From JAKAIY01 sp963809385 (GTDB lineage: Bacteria > Chloroflexota > Ktedonobacteria > Ktedonobacterales > JADMIN01), in contig CAWEJL010000008.1 in NCBI GenBank assembly GCA_963809385.1, positions 1-64,000 on the forward strand: a stretch of 64,000 bases of DNA. The letters run 5' to 3'. Within the stretch, counting starts at the first letter, position 1. Each line of letters starts with the position of its first letter. Positions 25,586-35,001 of this stretch are shown in pieces. The position numbers and the translations under genes are program-made. The notes beneath the pieces were generated by a model, which worked only from the letters and a program-made list of their open reading frames with translations, ran no database searches and was not told the DNA's origin.

Positions 25586-25616
25586 GCCGCGCACGATCCA
25601 ATCGCTTCGCCTACGT

Positions 25617-25653
25617 AGCGGCCAGCGCTCCCCATCTGAGGGCGCTGGCCGCT
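25617..25653. terminator. 12-bp hairpin between infC and flavin reductase
   Basis: AGCGGCCAGCGC (25617-25628) pairs with GCGCTGGCCGCT (25642-25653), loop 13 nt, followed by CTCGTTT. It lies between convergent stops at 25585 and 25686, suggesting bidirectional termination. Confidence 0.65.
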
Positions 25654-25685
25654 CTCGTTTGGCGTTCGCACGGCCGCGATGTGCG

Positions 25686-26162
25686 CTATCCCGCGTGCTT
25701 GTAGCCGGCGGCGAGCATCGTCAGCGGCTCATCGCGGCGCAGCATGCCCGCGTCCACCACCCGGCCAATCAGCAGCGTGGAGTCGCCCGCTGGGGCTTCA
25801 TGCTCGATGGTGACCTCTACCCAGGCGAGCGCGTCGCGCAGGTAGGGCTGGCCGCTGGGGGTGGCGTCCAGCGCGATTCCCGCCAGCTTGTCAGGGCTGC
25901 GGCTGAGTGACTTGCCCAAGCGGCCCGCCAGCTCGCGCTGCCCGGCGTCGTAGACGTTGACGACGAAGCGGCCCGCCGCGCGCGCCAGCGGCAGCGACGC
26001 CGAGGTGTTCTCGATCGAGAGCGCGATCATTGGCGGATCGAACGACACCTGCGAGAGCCAGTTAGCGGTGAAGGCGTTGCGCACGCCGTCCGCCTCGACG
26101 CTCACGGCGTAGAGTCCATAGGTGAAGAGGCGCAGGGCCTCTTTCTTGACCGCGTCATCCAT
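25686..26162 (-). CDS. Flavin reductase domain protein
   Basis: A 158-residue FMN-binding split-barrel protein. LRLFTYGLYAVSVEADGVRNAFTANWLSQVSFDPPMIALSI is the conserved N-terminal region of flavin:NAD(P)H reductases and related flavoproteins, with the T-A-N-W phosphate-binding turn. FVVNVY and LAGRLGKSL follow. AGAGGA is 7 nt upstream of the ATG. It is divergent from sufB, so it may share regulation with the Fe-S genes. Partner oxygenase unknown. Confidence 0.85.
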   Translation of the reverse strand: MDDAVKKEALRLFTYGLYAVSVEADGVRNAFTANWLSQVSFDPPMIALSIENTSASLPLARAAGRFVVNVYDAGQRELAGRLGKSLSRSPDKLAGIALDATPSGQPYLRDALAWVEVTIEHEAPAGDSTLLIGRVVDAGMLRRDEPLTMLAAGYKHAG

Positions 26163-26337
26163 TGGAATATCCTCTCACTTGCGCGCCCGCCCGGCGCCAT
26201 CCACACGCCACGACGGCTCCGGGAACGTGTTATGGCGTCTGCTGGAAGGGTACGGCGTTCGCGCCGCCTGGCGCAAACCGGCGCGTAACGCATGGTGACA
26301 TGGGGTGGAGCCTTGACCGTCTTTGCCGGGACGTGGC

Positions 26338-26361
26338 ATACTATATCCTAGTGGTGAAGTC
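26338..26361 (+). promoter_or_regulatory. sufB upstream element like that of korA
   Basis: The 24-bp stretch ending in GTGGTGAAGTC matches 3579-3602 (ending GGTAGTGAAGTC) at 18 of 24 positions. It contains TACTAT-type -10 bases; TTGACC lies at 26313-26318. Both downstream genes encode or build Fe-S proteins, so a common regulator (for example of the Rrf2 type) is a possibility. Confidence 0.45.
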
Positions 26362-26427
26362 AGAATTACAACATCATGCGATGACGCGCCCAGCTCGTAG
26401 CGCGCGATCCACAGGGAGGACTCATCC

Positions 26428-27834
26428 GTGGCGGATACAGCAGAGGTCGGCCTCGACCTGGAGCAATACAAGTGGGGTTTCAGCAAGCCTGAGAACTACG
26501 TCTTCAAGGCGCGCAAGGGCCTCTCGCATGAGATCGTCGAAGAGATTTCGGTGATGAAGGGCGAGCCTGACTGGATGCGCGAGTTCCGGCACAAGTCGCT
26601 GGACGCCTTCTACAAGCGCCCGATGCCAACCTGGGGCGGCGACCTCAGCACGATTGACTTCGATAACATTTACTACTACATCAAGCCGACTCAAGAGGCC
26701 GGCAAGACGTGGGACGACCTGCCCGCCGAGATCAAGGACACGTTCGAGCAGCTTGGCATCCCCGAAGCCGAGCGCAAATACCTCGCTGGCGTGGGCGCGC
26801 AATATGAAAGCGAGGTCATCTACCACAAGGTGCGTGAGGACCTCGAAAAGCTGGGCGTGATCTTTGTGGATCCCGGCACGGCGCTGCGCGAGCACGAAGA
26901 GCTGTTCCGGCGGTATTTCGCGACCATCATCCCGCCCAACGACAACAAGTTCGCGGCGCTCAATAGCGCGGTGTGGAGCGGCGGCAGCTTCATCTACATC
27001 CCGAAGGGCGTGCGGGTCGAGATTCCGCTCCAGGCCTACTTCCGCATCAATGCGAAGAACATGGGCCAGTTCGAGCGGACGCTGATCATCGCCGACGAAG
27101 ACAGCTACGTACACTACGTAGAGGGCTGCACGGCGCCGACCTACACCTCGGATAGCCTGCACAGCGCGGTGGTGGAGATTGTCGTCCACCGCAACGCCCG
27201 CGTGCGCTACACCACCATCCAGAACTGGTCGAAGAACGTCTACAACCTGGTGACCAAGCGCGCCGCCGCCTACCAGGGCGCGACGATGGAATGGGTGGAC
27301 GGGAATCTTGGAAGCAAGCTGACGATGAAGTACCCCGCCGTGTGGCTGATGGAGCCGCACGCGCACGGTGAGGTGCTCTCGGTGGCCTTCGCGAGTGACG
27401 GGCAGCACCAGGACGCGGGCGGCAAGATCGTGCATGTCGCGCCGGATACGACCTCGCAGATCGTCTCCAAGTCCATCTCGAAGGGGTCGGGCCGGTCGAG
27501 CTATCGCGGTCTGCTCAAGGTCCAGAAGGGCGCTACGCGGGTCAAGTCCACCGTGCGCTGTGATGCGCTGCTGCTGAATGAGGCCAGCCGCACCGACACC
27601 TACCCCTACATCGAGATCGAGGAGGAGGATGTCGAGGTCGGCCACGAGGCGACAGTATCCAAAGTCGGTGAGGAGCAGCTCTTCTATTTGATGAGCCGCG
27701 GCCTGACTGAGGGCGAGGCCTACACGATGATCGTCAGCGGCTTCATCGAGCCAATCGCCAAGGAGCTACCGCTGGAGTACGCTGTGGAGCTCAACCGTCT
27801 GATCCAGCTCGAGATGTCGGGCTCGGTCGGGTGA
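26428..27834 (+). CDS. sufB: Fe-S cluster assembly protein SufB
   Basis: A 468-residue scaffold subunit of the SUF system that assembles Fe-S clusters in the cytoplasm. YKWGFSKPENYVFKARKGLS, the GGSFIYIPKGVRVEIPLQ stretch, VEGCTAPTYTSDSLHS (with the conserved Cys), RCDALLLNEASRTDTYPYIE and GHEATVSKVGEEQLFYLMSR are SufB hallmarks. The start is GTG 26428, placed by AGGGAGGA 8 nt upstream. SufD follows after 256 bp. The usual SufC ATPase gene is not in the window, nor are sufS/sufU. Confidence 0.96.
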   Translation: MADTAEVGLDLEQYKWGFSKPENYVFKARKGLSHEIVEEISVMKGEPDWMREFRHKSLDAFYKRPMPTWGGDLSTIDFDNIYYYIKPTQEAGKTWDDLPAEIKDTFEQLGIPEAERKYLAGVGAQYESEVIYHKVREDLEKLGVIFVDPGTALREHEELFRRYFATIIPPNDNKFAALNSAVWSGGSFIYIPKGVRVEIPLQAYFRINAKNMGQFERTLIIADEDSYVHYVEGCTAPTYTSDSLHSAVVEIVVHRNARVRYTTIQNWSKNVYNLVTKRAAAYQGATMEWVDGNLGSKLTMKYPAVWLMEPHAHGEVLSVAFASDGQHQDAGGKIVHVAPDTTSQIVSKSISKGSGRSSYRGLLKVQKGATRVKSTVRCDALLLNEASRTDTYPYIEIEEEDVEVGHEATVSKVGEEQLFYLMSRGLTEGEAYTMIVSGFIEPIAKELPLEYAVELNRLIQLEMSGSVG

Positions 27835-27946
27835 TCGGGACACAACGGCGTTTTCCGCGCGCGTAGCTGACCGCGACGCCCCGAAGCGGGGCGGCGGAAT
27901 GGGGGCGGGGCAGCCAGCGCTGCTCCGCCCTTTTCGCGCGGGGAGG

Positions 27947-27990
27947 CCTCACCCCCTGACCCCCTCTCCTCTGCGGAGGCGAGGGGGAAC
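27947..27990. repeat. Dispersed CTCACCCCCT-type hairpin repeat
   Basis: CCTCACCCCCTGACCCCCTCTCC, written in parts as CCTCACCCCCTGAC and CCCCTCTCC, followed by GGAGGCGAGGGGG. It lies about 110 bp after the sufB stop. The stem is less perfect than in the other copies. The rest of 27835-28090 holds no gene. Confidence 0.7.
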
Positions 27991-28090
27991 TCGGCGGGAG
28001 CGGGTAGGCGCGGAGCGAGATTTCAACGATTCAGGGATTTAGGCAGATTCGATAGACGAGCGGCGATATAGAGAAGGGACCAGCGGAGCT

Positions 28091-29416
28091 ATGACAGCGC
28101 CAGTGGCGCGGCGGGGATTCAGCCTCGACGCCCTCAATGAGCTTATCGCCCGGCGGAATGAGCCGGAATGGATGCGCGAGCGGCGGCTCGACGCCTGGCG
28201 GACGTACGAGAGCATTCCGATGCCGACGCGCCAGGATGAGGAGTGGCGGCGCACCGACCTGCGGCGGCTCAAGCTCGACGAGTACGAGCCGGCGGGCGCG
28301 GAGAGCGCGCACACCGGAACGCTCGTGCCGCCCGCCGAGCGCGGCGAGACGTTCGCCGGCTTTCTGGGGCTGCATAACGGGCGCCAGGTGGAGTATCAGT
28401 TCAGCGACGAGGCGCGCGCGCAGGGCGTCATCTTCTGCGACATGGCCACGGCGGTTCGCGAGCATGGCGATCTGCTCCAGCGGTACTTCATGACACAGGC
28501 GGTACCCGCGAGCGACGGCAAGTTCGCCGCGCTGCATGGCGCCTTCTGGACGAACGGCGTCTTCGTCTACGTCCCACGCGGCGCAAGCGTCGAGCAGGCG
28601 CTGCGGGTGGTGGTCAGCGCGGAGCTGGCGGGCCACTCGAACCTGTCGCATACGCTGATCGTGCTGGAGGACGGCGCGCAGGCCACCTTCGCTGAGGACT
28701 TCATCTCGCCCGCCAATGAGGCGCAGGGCTTCAGCAGCCGTGTGCTGGAGATCATCACCGGACGCGACGCGAAGCTGCATTACATCGGCACGCAGCGCTG
28801 GGGGCGCAACGTCTACGACTTCCACACCGAGCGCGCGATCCTTGGCCACGATGCGACGGTTATCCTCCAGACGGTGGAGCTGGGCTCGAAGCTCTCCAAG
28901 GGGCGTGTCGAGAGTATCCTCAAGGGCGACGGCGCTTCGGCGAAGATGCTGGGACTCTACATTGGCGATGGCGACCAGCACCTCGACCGCTACACCTTGC
29001 AGGACCACCACGGGACCAACTGCGTCAGCGACCTGCTCTTCAAGGGCGTGCTGACCGACAACGCGCGCTCAGTCTACTCCGGACTGATCAAGGTGCATCC
29101 AGGCGCGAGCGGCACGGCGGCCTACCAGCAGAACCGTAACCTGCTGCTCAGCCGCCACGCGCGGGCCGACTCGATCCCCAACCTGGAGATTGGCTGCAAT
29201 GACATCATCGGCTGCAGCCACGGCGCGACGATTGGCAAGGTGGACGAGGACCAGCTCTTCTATCTGATGTGCCGCGGCCTGAGCCGCATTGACGCCACGC
29301 ACCTGATCGTCGAGGGGTTCATTGACCCGATCATCGAGCAGGCGCCGATCGCGTCGCTGCGGGCGTCGCTGCGCGAGGAGATTCGCGAGCGCGTCAGCCA
29401 CGTCGCGGCGGAGTAG
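28091..29416 (+). CDS. sufD: Fe-S cluster assembly protein SufD
   Basis: A 441-residue partner of SufB in the SufBCD scaffold. RRNEPEWMRERRLDAWRTYE and PMPTRQDEEWRRTDLRRL are the N-terminal helical part. LGSKLSKGRVESILKGDGAS, YTLQDHHGTNCVSDLLFKGV and IGCNDIIGCSHGATIGKVDE (conserved His) form the beta-helix core. GCGGAG precedes the ATG by about 3 nt, and an own promoter in the 256-bp gap is possible. A dispersed repeat and the Rieske gene follow. Confidence 0.94.
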   Translation: MTAPVARRGFSLDALNELIARRNEPEWMRERRLDAWRTYESIPMPTRQDEEWRRTDLRRLKLDEYEPAGAESAHTGTLVPPAERGETFAGFLGLHNGRQVEYQFSDEARAQGVIFCDMATAVREHGDLLQRYFMTQAVPASDGKFAALHGAFWTNGVFVYVPRGASVEQALRVVVSAELAGHSNLSHTLIVLEDGAQATFAEDFISPANEAQGFSSRVLEIITGRDAKLHYIGTQRWGRNVYDFHTERAILGHDATVILQTVELGSKLSKGRVESILKGDGASAKMLGLYIGDGDQHLDRYTLQDHHGTNCVSDLLFKGVLTDNARSVYSGLIKVHPGASGTAAYQQNRNLLLSRHARADSIPNLEIGCNDIIGCSHGATIGKVDEDQLFYLMCRGLSRIDATHLIVEGFIDPIIEQAPIASLRASLREEIRERVSHVAAE

Positions 29417-29422
29417 ACGCAA

Positions 29423-29462
29423 CCTCACCCCCCAGCCCCCTCTCCCATGGGGAGAGGGGGAG
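29423..29462. repeat. Dispersed CTCACCCCCT-type hairpin repeat
   Basis: CCTCACCCCCCAGCC, then CCCTCTCCC-ATGG-GGAGAGGGG forms a near-perfect stem. It is squeezed between the sufD stop (29416) and the ATG at 29466, where GGAGAGGGGGA of its right arm probably doubles as the ribosome-binding site of the Rieske gene. Confidence 0.75.
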
Positions 29463-29465
29463 AAT

Positions 29466-29813
29466 ATGGAAGAGTTGGAGTCTGTCAGGGTTATGGCTAC
29501 TGTTGTTGAGGTCTGCCGCGCGGGGGAAGCGCCCGCGCCGGGGCAGGCGCTGAGCGTGGTCGTGGGTGATACCCCGGTCGCGATCTTCAATATCCACGGC
29601 GAGCTCTACGCTATTGGCGATATCTGCACCCACGAGGAGTTCCCGCTCTCGGAGGGTGACATGGTGGACGAATATACCGTCGAGTGCGCGCTGCATGGCG
29701 CGCACTTCGATGTTCGCAGTGGCGACGCGCTGACCCTGCCCGCCACGGGCAACGCTGGCAGCTACCGCGTCTGGATCGAGGACGGCGCGCTCAAGATCGA
29801 GCTGCCGAAGTAA
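29466..29813 (+). CDS. Rieske [2Fe-2S] ferredoxin-type protein
   Basis: A 115-residue soluble Rieske protein. ICTHEEFPLSEG supplies the first Cys and His, and ECALHGAHFDVRSG the second pair, at the spacing typical of dioxygenase-type ferredoxins (NirD/BphF-like). Position behind sufBD, 49 nt after sufD, matches many suf operons, where it may serve as an electron carrier for assembly. The ribosome site lies in the right arm of the repeat hairpin. Confidence 0.9.
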   Translation: MEELESVRVMATVVEVCRAGEAPAPGQALSVVVGDTPVAIFNIHGELYAIGDICTHEEFPLSEGDMVDEYTVECALHGAHFDVRSGDALTLPATGNAGSYRVWIEDGALKIELPK

Positions 29814-29842
29814 GGAGCGCCGCCCTGCGTATCACCCCACGC

Positions 29843-29886
29843 GCGCGAAGGGGGGCGGAGCCGCGACACTCCGCCCCCCTTCGCGC
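29843..29886. terminator. Perfect 18-bp hairpin after the suf group
   Basis: 29843-29860 pairs with 29869-29886 without mismatch, loop of 8 nt, very GC-rich. It lies between convergent genes (stops 29813 and 29908). No T run. Confidence 0.7.
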
Positions 29887-29907
29887 TGTCTCGCCGAGCA
29901 GCGGGCT

Positions 29908-30951
29908 TCAGAAGAACGCGACGTTGAAGCCCATGCCGGAGGTCATCGGCGCGCTGTTCTCATTGAAGATGGTCCAGTAGCCGCCGGTGTAGTAGACGCC
30001 GGTCGGGATGGCGCTGTAGACCTGGTTGCTGTGATAGGTCCAGTTCGGCATGACGAAGGCGGCGGAGGAGGCGTTGGAGCCGGGGTAATACCCCGAGAAG
30101 TTCTCGTTGACCTGGGTGCCGTCACCGATGATATTGCCAGCGCCCGCCTGATGGTTGATCGCGGATGGCGTCTGAGTGATCGCGAAGACACTGAACGAGA
30201 CCCCGCCGGGCATGGCCGCCTTGTCCTCACGGAACACGTTCCACGAGCCGCCGGAATAGTAGACGCCCAGTGGCGTATTGATGTAGGTCGTGTTACCGCC
30301 CACGCCCCAATCCTGGATCGCGAACACCAGCTCGCTGGCGTTCGTCAGGTTGCTGAGCGGCGCCCAGTCATTGCCGGTCGCGGTCGCAAAGGGATAGATC
30401 CCCGTCTGCTCCGAGTAGGTCGAGGAGCCGCCAGTCTCGATATTGATGGCGATGAGGACGTTGAACGCCATGCCAACAGCCATCGGCGCCTTCGACTGGT
30501 TGTAGATCTCCCACTTCGCCCTGCTCGTGTTGTAGTAGACGCCGATGGGAGACGTATCGTAGACATGCGATCCGGCGGTCCAGTTCGCGGTGGCGATAAT
30601 CGGGATGGATGGGTGGCCGTTCAGGACGCAATTGTCAATGATTACGCCATCAAAATCAATGTTCGCCGCGCTCGCGACGACCAGCAGCGTCGGGGTCTGC
30701 TGCGACGCCATAGCGCAGCCGCTCCCGCCGGAATGCGTGGCGGTGGGCGCGGGCGCGTGTGTCGTGGTGGGAGCCGCCGCCGTCGTGGCGGTCGCTGTAG
30801 CCGTCGTGGCGGTCGCTGTGGCCGCCGTAGTGGCCGTAGGGCTTGTTGAGCCAGACGATGGCGTTGCTGAGGCCCCAGCGCAGCCCGCCATGAGCAGGCA
30901 ACCAACAAGTCCGATGAGAGCGGTCAGGCGCGTTCGTGGAGACGCGAACAT
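29908..30951 (-). CDS. Secreted lipoprotein with three DUF7452-like repeats
   Basis: A 347-residue protein starting at ATG 30951, where AGGAAAGG is well placed. The signal peptide ends in a lipobox (LMAGC, Cys about 23). A T/A-rich linker of about 50 residues follows. Three repeats of 80-100 residues each carry NW/DW, a Y-x-x-x-P-x-GVYY stretch, W-x-I/V-F/Y and a final G-M/V-x-F-x-V strand, ending at GMGFNVAFF. I compare these with DUF7452 from memory. Probably an extracellular beta-rich protein; function unknown. A strong hairpin sits directly before its ribosome site. Confidence 0.75.
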   Translation of the reverse strand: MFASPRTRLTALIGLVGCLLMAGCAGASATPSSGSTSPTATTAATATATTATATATTAAAPTTTHAPAPTATHSGGSGCAMASQQTPTLLVVASAANIDFDGVIIDNCVLNGHPSIPIIATANWTAGSHVYDTSPIGVYYNTSRAKWEIYNQSKAPMAVGMAFNVLIAINIETGGSSTYSEQTGIYPFATATGNDWAPLSNLTNASELVFAIQDWGVGGNTTYINTPLGVYYSGGSWNVFREDKAAMPGGVSFSVFAITQTPSAINHQAGAGNIIGDGTQVNENFSGYYPGSNASSAAFVMPNWTYHSNQVYSAIPTGVYYTGGYWTIFNENSAPMTSGMGFNVAFF

Positions 30952-30967
30952 CGTGACAGCCTTTCCT

Positions 30968-30997
30968 CTGCCCCCACACGCATACGTGTGGGGGCAG
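30968..30997 (-). promoter_or_regulatory. 13-bp hairpin just upstream of a ribosome-binding site
   Basis: CTGCCCCCACACG pairs perfectly with CGTGTGGGGGCAG around 4 nt. On the minus-strand mRNA it ends directly before AGGAAAGG of the lipoprotein gene, so it could stabilise the mRNA or tune translation. The flanking 31.0-31.3 kb is AT-richer, has no gene I can support, and probably holds the divergent promoters. Confidence 0.55.
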
Positions 30998-31342
30998 ATC
31001 AACGCATGAAGGAGCAATCCCTGAGCAAGCGGACTATACCTGCTCGCAGGAGCGCAATCAATGCGCAAATTCACTGAGCGCCACTTCATGCGCAGAGCGC
31101 GGCAGACAATACAATTCACCAGTATCGCGGCGCCGCGCTCGCTTTTTTAGCGGCTTATAGGCGCCGCATTTGCGTATCTTGGTTAACAGCAACGATGGAA
31201 GACCGCCTGAAACTGTCCCAATATGTGCGTTGGCAACCGGGGTGGACATGAACATCATTGCGATCAACGGGCAAGTGACGTATAGGGGGCGGGTGTCGGG
31301 TGGTGGGAAACCGGTGAGCGCCGCAAAGCCGGGGTTTGGAGT

Positions 31343-32877
31343 ATGCGCATGAGTATCAGTCTCCATCACCCAGATTCTCTGATTGGGCGCGTGATCGCAG
31401 GGTATGAGCTTACCGATTTCATTGATTCAGGCGCGTCGAGCCTGGTCTTTCGGGGAAAGCGCGTTCTAGGCGCGCCAGCGCCTGCCAAAGAGATGGGAGC
31501 GCTTCCCGTCACGGTTCCTGACGTGGCGGCCATCAAGCTCCTGGCGCCATCCTTGGGGGCGACCGAAGAGGAAGCGGCGGATTTCCAGCGCCGGTTCGAG
31601 CGTGAGGCCAGCGTCCTGAAACAGTTTGCGCATCCCCATATTCTCGCCGTCATTGATTCTGGCAAAGACGCGGACACCGGTTATTTCTATATGGTCCTTC
31701 CCTATATGGAGGGTGGGAGCCTGGCCAGCGCCCTTGCCAGGCGCGGGCCGCTGCCGCTTCCTGAGGTCGCCGCGATCCTGGCGCAGATCGCGAACGCGCT
31801 GGATTTCGCTCACCGTCATGGCGTCATCCACCGCGACGTAAAGCCCGGGAACATCCTGCTGGACGCGCAGGACGCGCCATACCTGGGCGATTTTGGTATT
31901 CTGCGCCTGCTCGCGAATAACACGACACAGCGGACGACTATCGGACGTGTGATGGGCTCACCCGCCTACATGGCCCCTGAGCAATTCAGCGATCCGAGCA
32001 GGGTTGGCCCGCTCTCGGACATCTACAGCCTGGGCATGGTTGTCTACCAGATGGTGACCGGGCATGTGGCGTTCCAGACGACCAGCTGGCCCGCGCTCAT
32101 TCACCGGCAGCTCAACGAGGCGCCCGCCTCGCCCCGAAGCGTGCGGCACGATCTGCCCGAGCCTGCCGGGGCGGCGATCCTGCATGCGCTGGAGAAAAAT
32201 CCAACCGACCGCTTTCCCACCGCCGCCGCGTTCGCGCAGGCCTTCGCCCTCGGCGCGCAAGGCCGGTGGGCGGACGGGCTGATGGAGTACATGGCCGCCG
32301 CTACCATGCCCGCGACGACCATCACCATGCCACACGCGCCTACTGCCGCCGCGCCCATGACGCCCGCCCTACCCCCCAAGGCGCAGCGCACACATGGCCC
32401 AATGCAGCGGCGATGGAGGGCTGGCCGGGCAGTCACCGGCGCGGCGCGCGGAGCGTGGCGGCGGCGGCGGCGGCCCTGCTGCTGGTATCCTGCCTGGCGG
32501 GGATCATCTACCTTGGCTCCAGCGGCTCCGCGCAGGGTCCACAGTCGCAGGCCACCTTCAGCGCAGGCTCAAGCGCAAAGACGGCGACGCCCACATCTAC
32601 CAGCTCGCCGCAACCGCCTCGCCCGACCGCCACAAAAACGCCAAGCGAGGATGGAGGCGGCGGGGTCGCGCCCTCCCCAACGGCGACGAACACCCCAACG
32701 CCGCTCCCCTCCCCAACGGCGACGAACACCCCAACGCCGCTCCCTTCTCCCACAGCGACGGGAGCGGCAACTCCCGCGCCCCCATCGCCAACCCCGACGG
32801 ATATACCGACTCCCGTGCCTCCGCCGCCAACGTCAACGCCTTCCATCAACGCATCAACGTATCCGAGCGGGGAATGA
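31343..32877 (+). CDS. PknB-type Ser/Thr protein kinase, frameshifted before the TM segment
   Basis: Residues about 20-295 form a Hanks-type kinase domain: DSGASSLVF (nucleotide loop with Ser for one Gly), VAAIK (Lys65), HRDVKPGN (163-170), DFG (183-185), GSPAYMAPEQ (206-214). After PALPPKAQ the frame turns into R-rich nonsense, while the +1 frame holds SVAAAAAALLLVSCLAGIIYLG, a clear membrane helix, and a SPTATNTPTPLP-repeat tail to 32877. One base is therefore lost or gained between about 32370 and 32450, near a C6 run. Joined, it is a normal membrane-anchored kinase with an outer P/T-rich stalk and no PASTA domains. Confidence 0.85.
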
Positions 32878-32927
32878 ATCGGCGGAAAGCGCGTCGCGGT
32901 CATGGAAATGCGGCTTGCCGTGATGGT

Positions 32928-33885
32928 TTACGCCTCAGCCGTCACGGCGCCAGTGGGCAGGCCGACATATTGCGCGATGAAGGAGATCGTGCGCGCCTGA
33001 TATTCGGCGGTGTGGGCGTAGTAGGCGCCCGCGTGGCCGCCGCTGGGAGCGATCCACTGGAGCTTGGGATGGGCAGGCGGCGGCGAAGATACGGGCCTGG
33101 TCAGCGGGCGCGGTGGTGGCGTTGGAATCATCGGCTGAGGTGATGATCAGCAGCGCGCGCGGCGCGATCTGAGCGGCGGCGCTGGCTGGGTTGGCGTCCT
33201 CCAGCCGGGCGCCGATCAGGCCATCCACCAGCGCGGGCTCGTAGGGCAGGACGGGGACGGCGAGCGAGCCGAGCGGCAGGGACGCCATGCGGTCGAGCTG
33301 CGGGCGCTCATCGGCCCAGGGGCTATCGGCGATCACCGCCAGGAGCGTGGGCTCGCGCGCCGCCGCCAGGATGACATCGCCCGCGCCCAGCGAGACGCCC
33401 AGCGCGCCGAAGCGCTTGTTTGTCAGGCTGGGCAGGCCCTGGAGATAGCGCACCGCGCCGATGATGTCGTTGGGCTCAGTGGCGCCCAGGCCGATGCCCC
33501 AGCCGCCACTCTCGCCGCAGCCCCGGCTATCGTAGAGCAGGACGTTGTAGCCAGCGGCGTAGAAGTAGCGCGCCCAGGGCAGCATCGAGACGCGGGTGGA
33601 CTTGAAGCCGTGGACGAGGATGATCGTTGGCGATTTGGGTGACGCGAGCGCCAGCCAGCCCGCCAGCTTGACGCCATCCGTGGCGGCGAAATGGACCTCG
33701 CGCACGGGGATGCCCGCCACGCTGGCATTTGGCGCTGAGCGGTCGGAGCGGTTGGCGACCAGCGCCACGCCGCGCGCCGCCGGAGCCAGCGCCCATGCCA
33801 GCGCCAGCAGCGCCACCGCTACGACGCCTAACTGCCGCGCGCGCCGCGATACACGCGCGCGGCCTGGCTTGCCCGCAGTCCCCAT
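32928..33885 (-). CDS. Alpha/beta hydrolase with N-terminal membrane segment (one frameshift)
   Basis: MGTAGKPGRARVS..., then a helix (about 18-38), then KSPTIILVHGFKSTRVSML and LLYDSRGCGESGG, LGVSLGAGD (nucleophile Ser in GxSxG) and ALLIITSADDS (acid Asp). The frame holding these ends in a basic tail at 32935, but the neighbouring frame from about 33070 continues with PAHPKLQWIAPSGGHAGAYY (catalytic His) to a stop at 32928. So one base shift near 33070 is needed. AAGGAG is 6 nt before the ATG. Resembles the YqkD/Bem46-like hydrolases; substrate unknown. Confidence 0.82.
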
Positions 33886-33994
33886 CTTACGCTCCTTCGT
33901 CCTGCTCTGGCGCTATCTGGCGACATTGCCCGCGCGCCTACTAATACAACGAGCGGCGTGGCTTCGTCCGCTGGCAATCATTCTCCTGCCCGCC

Positions 33995-34000
33995 TATAAT
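33995..34000 (+). promoter_or_regulatory. -10 box of the 34066 esterase gene
   Basis: A consensus TATAAT 66 nt upstream of the ATG. No clear -35 element. Confidence 0.45.
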
Positions 34001-34065
34001 CGCAAGCAAGCGCGGCGGCGCCGTATTTGCCGCCGGCTAGCCGCTCGATGAAGGAGTGATCGCCG

Positions 34066-35001
34066 ATGCCGCTGGACCCTCAGATCAAAGTCTTGCTGGA
34101 CCAGATGGCGGCCCTCAACGCGCCGCCGCTTCACACCCTGCCGCCGGAGTTCGCGCGGATGGCCATCAAGGCTGGACCGAGCGCAGCTATCGAAGGCGCG
34201 CCGGTGGGACGGGTGGAGAACCGGACTATTCCCGGCCCGACGGGCGAGATCCCCGTGCGTATCTACACGCCGGAGGGTGTGGGGCCGTTCCCGACGCTGG
34301 TCTATTTCCACGGTGGCGGCTGGGTGATCTGCGACCTGGATACACACGACGCGCTCTGCCGCGACCTGACGAATGGCGCGGGCTGCGTGACCGTCTCGGT
34401 GGACTACCGCCTGGCGCCTGAGAGCAAATTCCCGGCGGCGGTGGATGACTGCGTGGCGGCGATGGAGTGGGTGGCGGCGCACGCGGGCGAGATCGGTGGC
34501 GACAGCGCGCGGCTGGCGGTCGGCGGCGATAGCGCGGGCGGCAACCTCGCGGCGGTTGTGGCGCAGGTAGCGCGGCAGCGCGGCGGCCCGAAGCTGGGCT
34601 TCCAGTTGCTGATCTATCCAGCGACCGATTTTACAGCCGATACGGACTCGATACGCGAGAACTCAGAAGGCTATTTCCTTACCCACGATGATATGGTCTG
34701 GTTCCGCGACCACTACCTCCCCAGCCTGGACGAGCGCACGAACCCGCTGGCGTCGCCGATGCTGGCTCCTGATCTGAGCGGCCTGCCGCCCGCGCTAGTC
34801 ATCACGGCGGAGTACGATCCGCTGCGCGACGAGGGCGAGCAGTATGGCCAGCGGCTGCGCGAGGCCGGGGTTCCGGTGACCATCTCGCGCTACGACGGCA
34901 TGGTCCATGGCTTCCTCAGCCTCGCCGCCGGCCTCGATGGTGGGCGGCGCGGTATTGATGAGGCGGCCAGCGCGCTGCGGGCGGCCTTCGCGCGCGGCTA
35001 A
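34066..35001 (+). CDS. Hormone-sensitive-lipase-type alpha/beta hydrolase
   Basis: A 311-residue cytoplasmic esterase. LVYFHGGGWVICDL holds the HGGG oxyanion motif, VGGDSAGGNLAAVV the nucleophile Ser, EYDPLRDEGEQYG the acid Asp, and GMVHGFL the catalytic His, all in the order of the HSL/GDSAG family. AAGGAG (34050-34055) precedes the ATG by 10 nt. Such enzymes hydrolyse short-chain esters; the natural substrate is unknown. Confidence 0.92.
   Translation: MPLDPQIKVLLDQMAALNAPPLHTLPPEFARMAIKAGPSAAIEGAPVGRVENRTIPGPTGEIPVRIYTPEGVGPFPTLVYFHGGGWVICDLDTHDALCRDLTNGAGCVTVSVDYRLAPESKFPAAVDDCVAAMEWVAAHAGEIGGDSARLAVGGDSAGGNLAAVVAQVARQRGGPKLGFQLLIYPATDFTADTDSIRENSEGYFLTHDDMVWFRDHYLPSLDERTNPLASPMLAPDLSGLPPALVITAEYDPLRDEGEQYGQRLREAGVPVTISRYDGMVHGFLSLAAGLDGGRRGIDEAASALRAAFARG

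Noticed and set aside
26422..27645. A 407-codon open frame on the minus strand within sufB
   Set aside because: Antisense shadow of a strongly conserved gene. The same holds for 28031-29011 over sufD.
31058..31369. A 103-codon minus-strand frame in the gap between lipoprotein and kinase genes
   Set aside because: It lacks a ribosome site and domain, overlaps the kinase start, and lies in the likely divergent promoter region.
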